This document shows, in pieces, positions 43,114 to 52,868 of a DNA stretch of 64,000 nucleotides (positions are counted from its first letter, which is position 1; each line of letters begins with the position of its first letter). The DNA is from Sphingobium faniae (GTDB lineage Bacteria; Pseudomonadota; Alphaproteobacteria; Sphingomonadales; Sphingomonadaceae), in assembly GCA_900100475.1 (NCBI GenBank), contig FMTU01000011.1:62001-126000 (forward strand), read 5' to 3'. The notes below the pieces were generated by a model. The model had not been told where the DNA came from and made no database searches. It saw only the letters and a program-made list of their open reading frames with translations. The position numbers and the translations under genes are program-made.

Positions 43114-44535
43114 ATGACCGACGACGCGTTCATCGAGAACCGGACGTTTGAAGAGATCCGGATCGGCGACACGGCGAGCGTGTCGCGAACCTTGTCGGAG
43201 AAGGATATCCAACTGTTCGCGCTTGTCTCGGGCGACGTGAACCCGGCGCATCTCGATGCCGATTTTGCGCAGACGGATTTCTTTCAGCGGATCATCGCCC
43301 ATGGCATGTGGGGCGGCGGCCTCATCTCCGCGGTGCTCGGGACCGAGTTGCCCGGGCCGGGGACGATCTATCTCGGCCAATCGCTGCGCTTCATCCGTCC
43401 GGTGGGCATCGGTGACGTGATCACCGCATCCGTCACGGTGACGGAAAAGAAGCCCGAGGGCTGCGTCCTCGTCCTCGACTGCCGCTGCGTGAACCAGAAG
43501 GGTGAGACCGTCATCACCGGGCAGGCCGAGGTCCGCGCGCCATGCGAAAAAGTGCGTCGCCCGCGCCTGGCGCTCCCCGACGTGCGGGTAGCGACACATG
43601 ACGGATACCGGCGTTTGATCGAACAGACGCAGGACGGAGAGCCCATCGCCACCGCGGTCGCGCATCCGTGCAGCGCGGTGGCGATCGCGGCGGCGGTGGA
43701 TGCCGCCGAAGCGCGCCTGATCGCGCCGATTCTCGTCGGCCCGGAAAAACGCATCCGCGCCGCTGCCGAGGAAGCGGGAAGAGACATTTCCGGCTTCCGC
43801 CTTGTGCCTGCCGATCACAGCCATGATGCTGCCGCGAAGGCCGTCGCACTCGTGCGGGCTGGCGATGCGAAGCTGCTGATGAAAGGCTCGCTGCATACCG
43901 ACGAACTCATGGGCGCGGTTGTGTCAGCCGCAACCGGTCTCAGGACCGAGCGGCGGATCAGTCATGCCTATGTGATGGACGTGCCGGGGCATCCGACACC
44001 GCTCATCATCACCGATGCGGCCATCAACATAACGCCGACCCTGAAGGACAAAGCCGACATCATTCGCAACGCGATCGACCTCGCGCATGTCATCGGCATC
44101 GCCGCGCCCAAGGTCGCCATCCTCTCCGCGGTCGAGACGGTCAATCCCGACCTGCCCTCGACGCTCGACGCGGCCGCTCTTTGCAAGATGGCCGACCGGG
44201 GCCAGATCAGCGGCGGCATCCTCGACGGTCCCCTCGCCTTCGACAACGCGATCAGCGAGGCCGCGGCCCGGGAGAAAGGGATCGTCTCGCCGGTCGCCGG
44301 GAAGGCTGAAGTTCTGGTCGTTCCCAATCTCGAAGCCGGCAATATGCTCGCCAAGCAGCTCACCTTCCTCGGCGGCGCCGACGCCGCCGGTGTCGTTCTC
44401 GGCGCGCGGGTGCCCATCATCCTCACCAGCCGCGCGGACAGCGAACGGACGCGCCTTGCGTCCTGCGCGATTGCGGCGCTGCTCGCGCGCGCCGCCCCGA
44501 AAGCAGCGCCCGGGCTTCCACAGGCTTCCGCATGA
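43114..44535 (+). CDS. pta: MaoC-like hydratase fused to phosphate acetyltransferase
   Basis: About 473 residues from the ATG at 43114, which has GGAG before it. Residues 1-150 are a MaoC/hot-dog domain (SGDVNPAHLDADFAQ and HGMWGGGLISAVLG), which hydrates enoyl-CoA to (R)-3-hydroxyacyl-CoA, the PHA synthase substrate. Residues 165-470 are a phosphate acetyl/butyryltransferase domain (KLLMKGSLHTDELMGAVV, SHAYVMDVPGHP). One chain could thus feed PHA synthesis and make acyl phosphate for the next gene. Annotation pipelines call this family bifunctional enoyl-CoA hydratase/phosphate acetyltransferase. Confidence 0.88.
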   Translation: MTDDAFIENRTFEEIRIGDTASVSRTLSEKDIQLFALVSGDVNPAHLDADFAQTDFFQRIIAHGMWGGGLISAVLGTELPGPGTIYLGQSLRFIRPVGIGDVITASVTVTEKKPEGCVLVLDCRCVNQKGETVITGQAEVRAPCEKVRRPRLALPDVRVATHDGYRRLIEQTQDGEPIATAVAHPCSAVAIAAAVDAAEARLIAPILVGPEKRIRAAAEEAGRDISGFRLVPADHSHDAAAKAVALVRAGDAKLLMKGSLHTDELMGAVVSAATGLRTERRISHAYVMDVPGHPTPLIITDAAINITPTLKDKADIIRNAIDLAHVIGIAAPKVAILSAVETVNPDLPSTLDAAALCKMADRGQISGGILDGPLAFDNAISEAAAREKGIVSPVAGKAEVLVVPNLEAGNMLAKQLTFLGGADAAGVVLGARVPIILTSRADSERTRLASCAIAALLARAAPKAAPGLPQASA

Positions 44536-45719
44536 AGGCGGTCGTCAGTCTCAATTCGGGCTCGTCGAGCATCAAGTTTGCGTTCTTCACCCTGGATGAC
44601 GCGGGCCACCCGGAGCATTCGGCCGGCGGCAAGATCGAGAAGATCGGGATCGCACCGTCACTGGTCGCGCGCCGGGTCGATGGCAGTATCCTTGCCGAGC
44701 GCACATGGAAACAGGGCGCTGGCCTGACGCACGCGGAACTCCTCAAGGATCTGTTCGATTGGGCCATCGATCACCTCGAAGGCCGGGAAGTGATCGCGAT
44801 CGGGCACCGCGTCGTTCATGGCGGGATGCGTTTCGCTACGCCGCGGCGCGTCGATGCGGGCCTTCTCGACGAACTCGACGCGCTTTGCCCGCTCGCACCG
44901 CTCCATCAGCCGCACAATCTGGCCGCGATCCACGCAATTGCAGTCATGGCGCCAGACCTTCCCCAGATCGCCTGTTTCGATACCGCGTTTCACCACGACA
45001 AGCCCGAGGTCGCCGCGCGGCTCGCGCTCCCCCGCACGCTGCATGAGCAGGGAATCCGCCGCTATGGATTTCATGGACTGTCCTACGAATATATCGCCGG
45101 GCAGTTGCGAACCATCGACAGGGCGCTTGCCGATGGGCGGGTGATCGCGGCGCATCTCGGAAACGGCGCGAGCCTGTGCGCGATGCGGGACGGGAAGAGC
45201 ATCGACACGACCATGGGGTTCTCGACCCTCGATGGGTTGATGATGGGAACGCGTTGCGGGACGCTCGATCCGGGCGTCGTGCTTCACCTTCAGACGCAAC
45301 TGGGCATGGGCGCGGACGAGGTCGACGACCTGCTCTACCGGAAATCCGGCCTGCTTGGTGTTTCAGGCATATCCAGTGACATGCGTGTCCTGACGGCAGA
45401 CCCGAACAGGCAGGCCCAGGAGGCTGTCGAGCTTTTCGTCTGGCGGGCTGTCCGCGAATTCGGCGCGCTCGCCGCATCGCTCGGCGGCGTTGATGGTATC
45501 GTCTTCACCGCCGGGATCGGCGAGAACCACGCGGAGATCCGCAGGCGTATTTGCGAACGGCTCGGCTGGCTGGGACTGTCGATCGATGACGATGCGAATG
45601 CCGCCAATGCCCTTTGCATCTCCGGCGGGGAGAGCCGCGTGAAAGTCCTTGTCATTCCGACCGACGAGGAACGGATGATTGCCGATCATACACTGGCCGT
45701 TCTGCGGTCGGAATCGTGA
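44532..45719 (+). CDS. ackA: Acetate kinase
   Basis: A 395-residue acetokinase. NSGSSSIKFAFF is the N-terminal phosphate site, GHRVVHGG and FDTAFH hold catalytic residues, and GFSTLDGLMMGTRCGTLDPG and FTAGIGEN complete the fold. It makes ATP and acetate from acetyl phosphate. The ATG overlaps the pta stop by four bases (ATGA). This pair gives substrate-level ATP when respiration is limited. Confidence 0.93.
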   Translation: MKAVVSLNSGSSSIKFAFFTLDDAGHPEHSAGGKIEKIGIAPSLVARRVDGSILAERTWKQGAGLTHAELLKDLFDWAIDHLEGREVIAIGHRVVHGGMRFATPRRVDAGLLDELDALCPLAPLHQPHNLAAIHAIAVMAPDLPQIACFDTAFHHDKPEVAARLALPRTLHEQGIRRYGFHGLSYEYIAGQLRTIDRALADGRVIAAHLGNGASLCAMRDGKSIDTTMGFSTLDGLMMGTRCGTLDPGVVLHLQTQLGMGADEVDDLLYRKSGLLGVSGISSDMRVLTADPNRQAQEAVELFVWRAVREFGALAASLGGVDGIVFTAGIGENHAEIRRRICERLGWLGLSIDDDANAANALCISGGESRVKVLVIPTDEERMIADHTLAVLRSES

Positions 45720-45785
45720 TCCGGGTGTTACCGGTTCGCCCATCACCGCATCGTCACCCTCCCGGCCTGACCTTCGCGACCAAGT

Positions 45786-46544
45786 CTATCGGTCACCGTC
45801 CTCGGACAGCCAGGCCCGCGCCGCATCCTCCCCATCCAATGGGAAATGGCGCAACTCCATCTTGAGCAGAGGATCGAAAAGCTTCACCAGCGTCGCCAGC
45901 CAATCCGGTCCACCGATGATCGCATAGCGCGACACGCGATGCAGCAGGGAGAACTTGCGTTCGATAGTTTTCGGGTCAGCCAGGATTGCCGGTTCGAAGC
46001 CGTCATAGCGCTTCATCCGGACCAGTATTTTCAGCGGCGAATCCGACTGGGCGACCTCGAAAAGATGGGCGTACAGGCCATCGAGTTCATCCGCCGTAAT
46101 CCGACCGTCTACCTCGAACGCCTGGATGTCGTCGTCGCCAGAAATGCGGTGGACGGCCTGAGGGTGCGGGGTATCGCACTCACCCTTCACCCAGGCGAGC
46201 GCGCGGTCACGCTGGGCGACCGGATAGACCTCGTAAGACACGTAAGGCAGTAGCGCGCTTTCGATGCGTGACGCAATGCGGACCCAGGACTGATCCGTGA
46301 CGATAGCGATTCGGCCGAACTGCTTGAGCCGCGCCAGATAATGAAGAACATGGCGAAGATCGTAAAACAGCGCATCGGGCGCAATGGATTGAAGGTCCAG
46401 TACTTCAACGAAGATATGAACCTTGCTTTCGCGCGCGAACGCTTCGTCCAGGAGCCGAAAGGCGAGTTCCATTTCGTCCTTTTCGATCCGTTCGCCTACC
46501 GAGAGGGCAATGATATCCTTCTCGCCGTTCAGTTGCGTGAGCAT
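45786..46544 (-). CDS. Tandem SpoIIAA/STAS-like protein
   Basis: About 252 residues from the ATG at 46544, with GAAGGA before it. Two similar halves each look like a SpoIIAA-like (DUF3478) domain: LSVGERIEKDEMELAFRLLD and FEVDGRITADELDGLYAHLF open the halves. Members usually have one domain of about 120 residues, so this is a duplication. The family is thought to bind lipids or act as anti-anti-sigma-like modules; the role here is unknown. Confidence 0.72.
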   Translation of the reverse strand: MLTQLNGEKDIIALSVGERIEKDEMELAFRLLDEAFARESKVHIFVEVLDLQSIAPDALFYDLRHVLHYLARLKQFGRIAIVTDQSWVRIASRIESALLPYVSYEVYPVAQRDRALAWVKGECDTPHPQAVHRISGDDDIQAFEVDGRITADELDGLYAHLFEVAQSDSPLKILVRMKRYDGFEPAILADPKTIERKFSLLHRVSRYAIIGGPDWLATLVKLFDPLLKMELRHFPLDGEDAARAWLSEDGDR

Positions 46545-46672
46545 GGTTATGTCCTTCAGTGTTCGAGCCGAAGCCAAGTTGAGTGGTAAGATTTGGCTAC
46601 GCTGCCGATCGACGTGACCCTCTGCGGTCACCGACCGACCAGCTTATTGCCAGCGGCAAATCCCACCGGAGA

Positions 46673-47041
46673 TTACTGGATCGGAGGCCGGTAATCGGCA
46701 TTCTTGAGAGTCAACATGTAAGCCGCAAGCGCATCGATCTGCTCCGGCGCGATTTCGAAGTTCATGATCTCGGGGAAATTATGTGAATTCCGGAGCCATG
46801 GGTTCAAGGTGCGGGCGGTCAGTCCGGGGGTGTTGATGATCGCCTCAAACGATGGCGCCTCCGGTTTGGGCGAGATACCGGTATCGATCGCATGACAGGC
46901 CGAGCAATGCTTTTGGGCAAACGCCAGTCCCTGCCGCTGGACCGCCAATTCGGTTCGGTTGCTTTCCTTTGCAGGCCTAGCCTGTCCGGTCGCGATTGCT
47001 CCGCTGACAACCACGACGGCAATCAGGATCTTCAAGCGCAT
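46673..47041 (-). CDS. Periplasmic c-type cytochrome (second)
   Basis: A 122-residue protein with a signal peptide (1-22, KILIAVVVVSGAIATGQA) and one haem motif, CSACH. NFPEIMNFEIAPEQIDALAA has the expected axial methionine. It resembles the gene at 25.4 kb in layout but not closely in sequence. It is next to the globin gene in the same direction. Confidence 0.84.
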   Translation of the reverse strand: MRLKILIAVVVVSGAIATGQARPAKESNRTELAVQRQGLAFAQKHCSACHAIDTGISPKPEAPSFEAIINTPGLTARTLNPWLRNSHNFPEIMNFEIAPEQIDALAAYMLTLKNADYRPPIQ

Positions 47042-47108
47042 CGCAAGTTCCAGTAGCGGCTGTCATGGGCGGCGTCCGCGACCGCACGTTCATGATCGAT
47101 GAAGCAGG

Positions 47109-47516
47109 TCACATCGCTTGTCCCGGGTTCCGAGCCATGCCCTGCGCCATGGCACTGAGCGCTTCGGCCATCTTGCCGGCAATCCCGGGCTCTACTGGCG
47201 AGGCCGTGATCGCGCGGCGCATGGCATCCACCCACTGGTCTGCCGTTTCCCGAGTGATGGGCAGACGTGCATGCGCGGACATCATGCAGACGCCCGGATG
47301 TTCGACGAACCAATCGCGCGGGCCGCCTAACCAGGCGTTGAGGAAGCCGGCAAGAGACACGCGCATGGATGCGAGGTCCTCAGCGTGAAGGTCGCGCAAT
47401 TGTGCGTAGGCGGGGTCAGCTTCCATCAGGTCGTAGAAGTGATCGGTAATCTGGCGAACGATCCTTGCTCCACCGATAAGATCGAAAGACGTCTGCGATT
47501 GCTCGGCTACGGTCAT
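47109..47516 (-). CDS. Group II truncated haemoglobin
   Basis: A 135-residue globin. LIGGARIVRQITDHFYDLM is the start of the 2/2 fold. LAGFLNAWLGGPRDWFVEHPG, with HARLPITRETADQWV just after it, carries the proximal His. WLGGP is typical of group II. It may bind O2 or detoxify NO or reactive oxygen during microaerobic growth. It is transcribed towards the cytochrome gene. Confidence 0.88.
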   Translation of the reverse strand: MTVAEQSQTSFDLIGGARIVRQITDHFYDLMEADPAYAQLRDLHAEDLASMRVSLAGFLNAWLGGPRDWFVEHPGVCMMSAHARLPITRETADQWVDAMRRAITASPVEPGIAGKMAEALSAMAQGMARNPGQAM

Positions 47517-47648
47517 CTGGTCTTCCTTTGCCTGATGGGCCTATGCGGATATCAATGTATTCAGGCGTGTCACGGTTCTGACGGTGATTGTGCCTTGATT
47601 GCGTGCGTGGCTATCCAGGCACGCAGAAATGTCACAGATTCTGTCAGA

Positions 47649-48086
47649 TCACGGAGGCCAGCGACCACGCACGCCGCAAAGCTGCTCCAGGGCTGATCGC
47701 AACCGCGCCAGCGTATAGGGCTTTTGAATCACGTCGCGGACCCCGCGCTGCATGATCTCCACCACCAGGCGGACGGGTGGTGCGGCGATCTGCAGAATGA
47801 TCGGCTTTTTCCTAATAAAATCGGCATTCTGATCAAGTGTGGCGATTAATTGCGGCAATGGGAGACCATCAAGAAGAACGACGTAGGGAGAGGTAAGCGG
47901 TGGTCGGCCCAGAAATGTCTCGAAATTTTCAACACTGCCAAGCCAGGTGACCGGACCGCTCGTCAACTGCTTGGCGATGGCAAACTCCTCGTCCGGACCA
48001 ATGCCTATGAGATGCGTGGGACACGCGTCAGCCACGGCGCCTTCTGCGCGGGCAAAGCCATCATTCATTGGGCGCCCTGCGACCAA
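47649..48086 (-). CDS. Atypical response-regulator receiver protein
   Basis: A 145-residue receiver-like domain. An acidic cluster (PDEE, 31-34), a candidate phosphoacceptor Asp73 in YVVLLDGLPLPQL and a late Lys in VIQKPYTLARL sit at the right spacing. There is no output domain. The N-terminus is less conserved than in the receivers beside it. Start may be at 48068 (seventh codon). It probably works as a phosphate sink, connector or competitor in the FixLJ pathway. Confidence 0.65.
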   Translation of the reverse strand: MVAGRPMNDGFARAEGAVADACPTHLIGIGPDEEFAIAKQLTSGPVTWLGSVENFETFLGRPPLTSPYVVLLDGLPLPQLIATLDQNADFIRKKPIILQIAAPPVRLVVEIMQRGVRDVIQKPYTLARLRSALEQLCGVRGRWPP

Positions 48087-48177
48087 GTCCGCGCGGGCTG
48101 AGGCTCAGCAAATGAGGGAAATCTCGAAGCATCAGACCATCATCTCCAGCCGTCTGTTGGCACAAAGGCAAGCGCGA

Positions 48178-48594
48178 TCAGGAATGGGCGGTTGCCTCGC
48201 CCGCACCTGTCAATCGAGCAACGGTCGCGCCGAGAACATGTTCGCGAAAGGGCTTCTCGAGGACCTGGCTGAAACCATGCGCGAGGGCTCGCTCGGTGAG
48301 ATCAGCCGATGGAAAGGCGGTGATGAGCACCGCTGGACCGGACCAACCTCTTTCCCTCAGATGGCAGAGCACCTCGATCCCATCGGTTTCCTCCAGCCTG
48401 TAGTCCGCGATAAAGCAGCAGGCGTCGCGGGCGGCCGGATCGGCAAGCAGCGCGGCCCCGGCTGCGTAGGCCCGAACATCGAAACCCCGGGCACGAAACA
48501 GAAGCTGTAACGATCGGCGAACCCCGGCATCATCCTCCACCAGGAGGAGCCGTGGACGTTCCTGCATCTGGGATGCAATTCTCTCACTTGTCAT
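48178..48594 (-). CDS. Single-domain response regulator (FixJ/FixT-type receiver)
   Basis: A 138-residue receiver. LLLVEDDAGVRRSLQLLF has the acidic pair, CFIADYRLEETDGIEVL the phosphoacceptor Asp64, and QVLEKPFREH the conserved Lys. There is no DNA-binding domain. A stand-alone receiver beside FixLJ recalls FixT, which inhibits FixL, but it could also be a general connector. A FixJ-like box lies 67 bp upstream, so feedback is plausible. Confidence 0.8.
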   Translation of the reverse strand: MTSERIASQMQERPRLLLVEDDAGVRRSLQLLFRARGFDVRAYAAGAALLADPAARDACCFIADYRLEETDGIEVLCHLRERGWSGPAVLITAFPSADLTERALAHGFSQVLEKPFREHVLGATVARLTGAGEATAHS

Positions 48595-48660
48595 GACACA
48601 CCATCAAATCCAGCGACCATGCTGATTGATTGGGAATGTCAGGAAATCGGCGACGGGTCG

Positions 48661-48668
48661 CTACGTAA
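48661..48668 (-). promoter_or_regulatory. FixJ-like box upstream of the single-domain receiver gene
   Basis: Minus-strand TTACGTAG (7 of 8 positions of GTAMGTAG), continuing CGACCC. It stands between fixJ and the receiver gene 67 bp downstream, where FixJ could switch on a negative feedback protein. Confidence 0.42.
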
Positions 48669-48680
48669 GTGTCCGAACCC

Positions 48681-49295
48681 TTAGCCGGTCACGCCCGCGG
48701 AAAATGCGATGCGAAGGGCTTCCGACAGGCTGCGAACACCGAGCTTGGTCATCAAATTGGCGCGATGGACTTCTACCGTGCGCGGCGAAATGCCGAGATC
48801 AAAAGCGATGGATTTGTTCGGCAAGCCCTGGGCCAGGCCCTTGAGGACGTCCTGCTCGCGCGCAGAGAGTCCCGCGATGAGGATAGTCGCATCGGCCGCC
48901 CGGCCCGCCCTGCCTTCGGCATCGGCAAGGCGCTCAAAGGCGGTTTCGATGGCCGTGATCAGCACTGCCTTCTCGAACGGCTTTTCCAGGAAATCGACCG
49001 CCCCGGCCTTCATCGCTTGAACGGCGATCGTGACATCGCCATGACCGGTCAGAACGATGACGGGCATGGATATGCCACGCGCGTTCAATTCCTGCTGGAC
49101 TTCCAGGCCATCCATCTCGGGCATGCGGACATCAAGCAGGATACAACCCTGCTCGGCTTGCTTGAGTTTCTTGAGAAATTCCACGCCGGAAACCCACGGC
49201 GTCACCGAAAAACCCGATTTCTTCAGCATGAAACCAGTCGAGCGGCGGATCGAGTCCTCGTCATCGACTATGTGAACAACACGCTTTTCATCCAT
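48681..49295 (-). CDS. fixJ: FixJ-type response regulator (receiver + LuxR helix-turn-helix)
   Basis: A 204-residue regulator. [19 protein letters not shown] and [16 protein letters not shown] (Asp55) are the receiver, and LEKPF holds its Lys. The C-terminus is a GerE/LuxR helix-turn-helix ([20 protein letters not shown], then [17 protein letters not shown]). It should bind and activate promoters when phosphorylated by FixL under low oxygen. The start overlaps the fixL stop by eight bases. Confidence 0.92.
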   Translation of the reverse strand: MDEKRVVHIVDDEDSIRRSTGFMLKKSGFSVTPWVSGVEFLKKLKQAEQGCILLDVRMPEMDGLEVQQELNARGISMPVIVLTGHGDVTIAVQAMKAGAVDFLEKPFEKAVLITAIETAFERLADAEGRAGRAADATILIAGLSAREQDVLKGLAQGLPNKSIAFDLGISPRTVEVHRANLMTKLGVRSLSEALRIAFSAGVTG

Positions 49296-51243
49296 CCAGC
49301 TTCTCCGCCTCCGTCCTTATCAAAGTAAAATGGAACTGTGTACCGCCCCCTTGTGCTGGCTCCATCCAAATGCGGCCGCCATTGGCCTCGACGATAGTTC
49401 GACAAATCGAAAGACCAAGCCCCATGCCTTCCGCTTTCGTGCTCACGAACGCCTTGAAGAGCTGGGCTGCGACGTCAGGCGCCACGCCAGGCCCGGTGTC
49501 AGCCACCGTCACGCGAACAAATCCCGGCTGATCGGGCGCCGTCCGGATCGTGAGAAGACGGCAGGTCGCCGTGCTCATCGCGTCCACCGCGTTACGGATG
49601 AGGTTGACCAGGACTTGCTGGATCTGGATCTTGTCGACCAGCACGCTCGCTGCGTCGTGATCAATATCGATCCGGGTTCCGATCGACTTCTCCCCGGCGC
49701 CCATCAACCCGAAAGCCGCGGACTCGTTGATCAGGTCCGGCAAGCTCTCGACAGTCTTTTCGACCTCGCCGCGAGAAACGAAATCCCGCAGGCGACGAAC
49801 AATGTTGCCGGCCCGCATGGCTTCTGCGGCGGCATCCTCCAGCGCCTCGATGATTTCGGGCAGTTCGTCGGGATCCGGCTCGGCCAGCAAATCGCGCACG
49901 GCTTCAACATAGTTCGCAACCGCTGTGATCGGCTGGTTGAGTTCGTGAGCAAGGGTCGACGCCATGGTTCCCATCGCGCTGACCCGGGCGACGTGGATAA
50001 GCTCAGATTGAAGCTCCTCAAGCCGCTCCTGCGTCCGGTGACGGTCCGTCAGGTCGCGGATGAAGCCGGTGAAGACGCGTTCGCCGTCGCCGGTTGCCTC
50101 GCCCACCGACAGTTCCATCGGGAATGTGGTCCCGTCCTTGCGCATCGCGAAGATCACCCGGCCGATGCCGATGATCCGGCGTTCACCCGTCGTGAGGTAG
50201 CGCTCGAGATAGCCGTCATGGCGCTCGCGATAAGGCGAGGGCATGAGCATGCTGACATTGGCTCCCAGGACTTCGGTCTGTGTGTAACCGAAGAGACGCT
50301 CGGCCGCAGCGCTGAAGGACAACATTTTTCCCCGTTCGTCGATGACGATCATCGCATCGGGAACAGTCGACAGGATGGAGCGAAGATGCGACTCGCTGTT
50401 GCGCAGGGCGCTTTCGGCAGCGCGCTGGTCGGTAATGTCGCGGACGACGATGGCAAAGCCGCGGACCGTTCCGTCCGGGTTCTTCAACGCCGTAATCGCA
50501 ATGTGAGCGAGAAATTCGCTGCCGTCCTTGCGGACGCGCCAGTCGTCCATCTCTATCTTGCCGCGCGTAACCGCCTCTGCACGGATCGCTGCCGGCTTGC
50601 CGGCGGCCACGGCGTCATCGGGATAGAAGAGGTCCGCCGGTTTGCCGATCATTTCCGCGGCGGTCCAGCCCTTCAGTCGCTGGGCACCCTCGTTCCAGAT
50701 CGTAACGTTCCCGTCCGGATCGAGCATGTAGATGGCGTAGTCCTGCGCGCCGTCGATCAGGAGGTTCAGCTCTTCGGCGAGGATAACCGCGCTGTCGGCG
50801 AGTTCGCGCGTGACCGTGACGGTACGGTGGTGATTGCGCCACAGGAGGAACATCACGAAGAGAAAAATCACGACAGCCATCTGCTGGCTGGCTGTGGTGG
50901 GCCAGCCGTCGATGACGACTAGCGACGCAAGGGTTATCAGCGTGACGCTCGAGATCACGAACAGGTGAGGTCGGAGCGCCACGAGCACCATACCCGCAAC
51001 GCCCAGAGTCACAAAATAGTGAACGCGCTCATCAACGTGCTCGGCGAGCTGCTCGCGGGTCACGAAAGCGATGATGACGATCGCGAGACCTGCGAGAGCC
51101 GCCGTTATGAGCTGGGTGCGGATAGGGCGGTTGGCGAGCAGCGTTGCAGCGGCCAATGCCCGCGAAAAGGCGCCCTTCCGCTCCGATGACCGGCTGATGT
51201 CCGGGATTGCTTCATCTCCTTGCCTTGGTGAAAGGAACCGCAC
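49288..51243 (-). CDS. fixL: FixL-type haem PAS oxygen-sensing histidine kinase
   Basis: About 651 residues from a GTG at 51243, preferred because GGGGGAG precedes it; a TTG at 51294 would add 17 residues. From the GTG there are four membrane helices (roughly 44-135), a first PAS domain (about 165-275) and a second (about 285-400). In the second, RHDGYLERY holds His342, matching haem ligand His200 of Bradyrhizobium FixL, and GIGR holds Arg362, matching its Arg220 signalling residue. The kinase has LAHELNQP (phosphoacceptor His433), an N box, [10 protein letters not shown] and GLGLSI. Loss of oxygen should start autophosphorylation. It is coupled to fixJ. Confidence 0.9.
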   Translation of the reverse strand: MRFLSPRQGDEAIPDISRSSERKGAFSRALAAATLLANRPIRTQLITAALAGLAIVIIAFVTREQLAEHVDERVHYFVTLGVAGMVLVALRPHLFVISSVTLITLASLVVIDGWPTTASQQMAVVIFLFVMFLLWRNHHRTVTVTRELADSAVILAEELNLLIDGAQDYAIYMLDPDGNVTIWNEGAQRLKGWTAAEMIGKPADLFYPDDAVAAGKPAAIRAEAVTRGKIEMDDWRVRKDGSEFLAHIAITALKNPDGTVRGFAIVVRDITDQRAAESALRNSESHLRSILSTVPDAMIVIDERGKMLSFSAAAERLFGYTQTEVLGANVSMLMPSPYRERHDGYLERYLTTGERRIIGIGRVIFAMRKDGTTFPMELSVGEATGDGERVFTGFIRDLTDRHRTQERLEELQSELIHVARVSAMGTMASTLAHELNQPITAVANYVEAVRDLLAEPDPDELPEIIEALEDAAAEAMRAGNIVRRLRDFVSRGEVEKTVESLPDLINESAAFGLMGAGEKSIGTRIDIDHDAASVLVDKIQIQQVLVNLIRNAVDAMSTATCRLLTIRTAPDQPGFVRVTVADTGPGVAPDVAAQLFKAFVSTKAEGMGLGLSICRTIVEANGGRIWMEPAQGGGTQFHFTLIRTEAEKLDG

Positions 51244-51609
51244 CGCGCTGATCTCCCCCCTTTTTTCGTCCCTTTTTCTATCAATCGAGCCCAAATTGAG
51301 CCATCGAAAGTTACGAGGTCCAGGGTCGGGGGAGTTGCGATGGGTCGTCGTCAGCTCTGCTGAGGTGCTGAATTCAGGTCCTCCACCGACAATTGGAACA
51401 AATGCGGATTCCCTTGGCCACCGCTGGTAGCTAGACCCCTTGCGTGGATCGTCGACGAATCCGAGCGATCAATAGACAAGGATACCCTGTGGCGCCGCAT
51501 TGGTTCATTCGGCAAGTTTGGGAAGGGTTGGATGCGGAGGCATGCCAGTCCGTGCGCCGCGCCATGCGTCATTCGGTCAACCTGTGCCTGACACAGCAGG
51601 TCTGTGAAC
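51244..51609. other. Divergent intergenic region between fixL and the MgtC-like gene
   Basis: A 366-bp region that includes the few alternative fixL codons. I see a T-rich patch near 51260-51280 and no convincing gene, repeat or FixJ-like element. It must contain the promoters of both flanking genes. Confidence 0.4.
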
Positions 51610-52866
51610 ATGCCTGACACGGAATTGCTGCGCACCCTGGCGGCTTCTCTTGCAATCGGGATCCTGATCGGCATCGAGCGGGGCTGGCGGCAGCGGGATG
51701 CGAACGACGGAAGCCGAGTGAGCGGACTCAGGACATTTGGTCTGCTTGGCCTCACTGGCGGGCTCGCCGGGCACGTCCCGGATCTTCTGGCCGCCGCCAT
51801 TGCGCTCGCTGCGCTGTCGAGCCTGGTCCTCGGCTATCGCAGCGCCCTCGCACGCGAGGGGAGCCTTTCGGTGACCAATACCCTGGTCGGCATCGTCACC
51901 TTCGCGCTGGGTTACATGGCCGCCAAGGGCCAGGTCAGCGAGGCGCTGGCGGTCGCAGCCGTGACGACACTGCTTCTCACGCTGCGGGCACAGGCCCACG
52001 CCATGCTCAAAGGCATGACGGCACAGGAAGTCGATTCGATCGCGCGCTTTGCACTGGTGGCGCTTGTGATCCTGCCGTTGCTCCCGGACCGAAATCTCGG
52101 TCCCTATGATGCCTGGAACCCCCGCCAGATCTGGATGGTGGTGGTCGTGGTCCTCGGCCTCTCCTTTGCTGGTTATGTCGCGACCCGTCGGCTGGGGTCT
52201 GGAAAGGGGATCATGATAACCGCGTTGTGTGGATCTCTTGTGTCCTCAACGGCCGTGACCGTGACTTATGCACAGCGATTGCGCCAGAAGGACGGACCGG
52301 AAGCGCCACTTATAGCAGGTATCGCGCTTGCATCGCTGGTGATGTTTGTCCGTGTCCAGTTGCTGTCGATCACCCTCATCCCCTACGCAGCCCGTTCGCT
52401 GGCTCTGGCCATGGTCCCCGCGTTCATTGTCGGCGGATTGACGACATTGCTTGCGCTTCGCGCGCGCAATGCAGAGGCAAGCGCCAGCGAGGTGAAGCTC
52501 GGCAACCCGCTCGATTTTGGACCCGCGCTGCTGCTTGCGGGACTGGTGGCGGTGATGGCCATCCCAGCCCGCTGGGCGCTCGAACAGTTCGGCGACCAGG
52601 GCATCATCGTCGTGTTGGGTCTGACCGGCATGTGGGATGTCGATGCGGCAGTCCTCACCCTCGCGGGGATGCCCAAGGATATTCTCGACGGAACAACGGC
52701 AGGCCTGGTGCTGGCGGTCCCCGTACTCGCAAACACAGCATTGAAGGGCGTTCTGGCGCTCGGGATCGCCGGACCGCGCCAACAGGGCTGGAAGGCGTCC
52801 GCCCCCTTGTTCGCCTCGGTGCTCGCCTCAGGCGTCGGCATCGCGGCGCTTCTCTCGCTCAGATAG
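51610..52866 (+). CDS. MgtC/SapB-like membrane protein with DUF4010 domain
   Basis: About 418 residues with some eleven hydrophobic helices. The N-terminus (SLAIGILIGIERGWRQRD, then SGLRTFGLLGLTGGLAG) is the MgtC/SapB fold, and SSTAVTVTYAQRLR starts the DUF4010 half. The family is linked to magnesium limitation and membrane energetics, but this longer version is not characterised to my knowledge. A GTG at 51604 is an alternative start to the ATG at 51610. Confidence 0.82.
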   Translation: MPDTELLRTLAASLAIGILIGIERGWRQRDANDGSRVSGLRTFGLLGLTGGLAGHVPDLLAAAIALAALSSLVLGYRSALAREGSLSVTNTLVGIVTFALGYMAAKGQVSEALAVAAVTTLLLTLRAQAHAMLKGMTAQEVDSIARFALVALVILPLLPDRNLGPYDAWNPRQIWMVVVVVLGLSFAGYVATRRLGSGKGIMITALCGSLVSSTAVTVTYAQRLRQKDGPEAPLIAGIALASLVMFVRVQLLSITLIPYAARSLALAMVPAFIVGGLTTLLALRARNAEASASEVKLGNPLDFGPALLLAGLVAVMAIPARWALEQFGDQGIIVVLGLTGMWDVDAAVLTLAGMPKDILDGTTAGLVLAVPVLANTALKGVLALGIAGPRQQGWKASAPLFASVLASGVGIAALLSLR

Positions 52867-52868
52867 AA

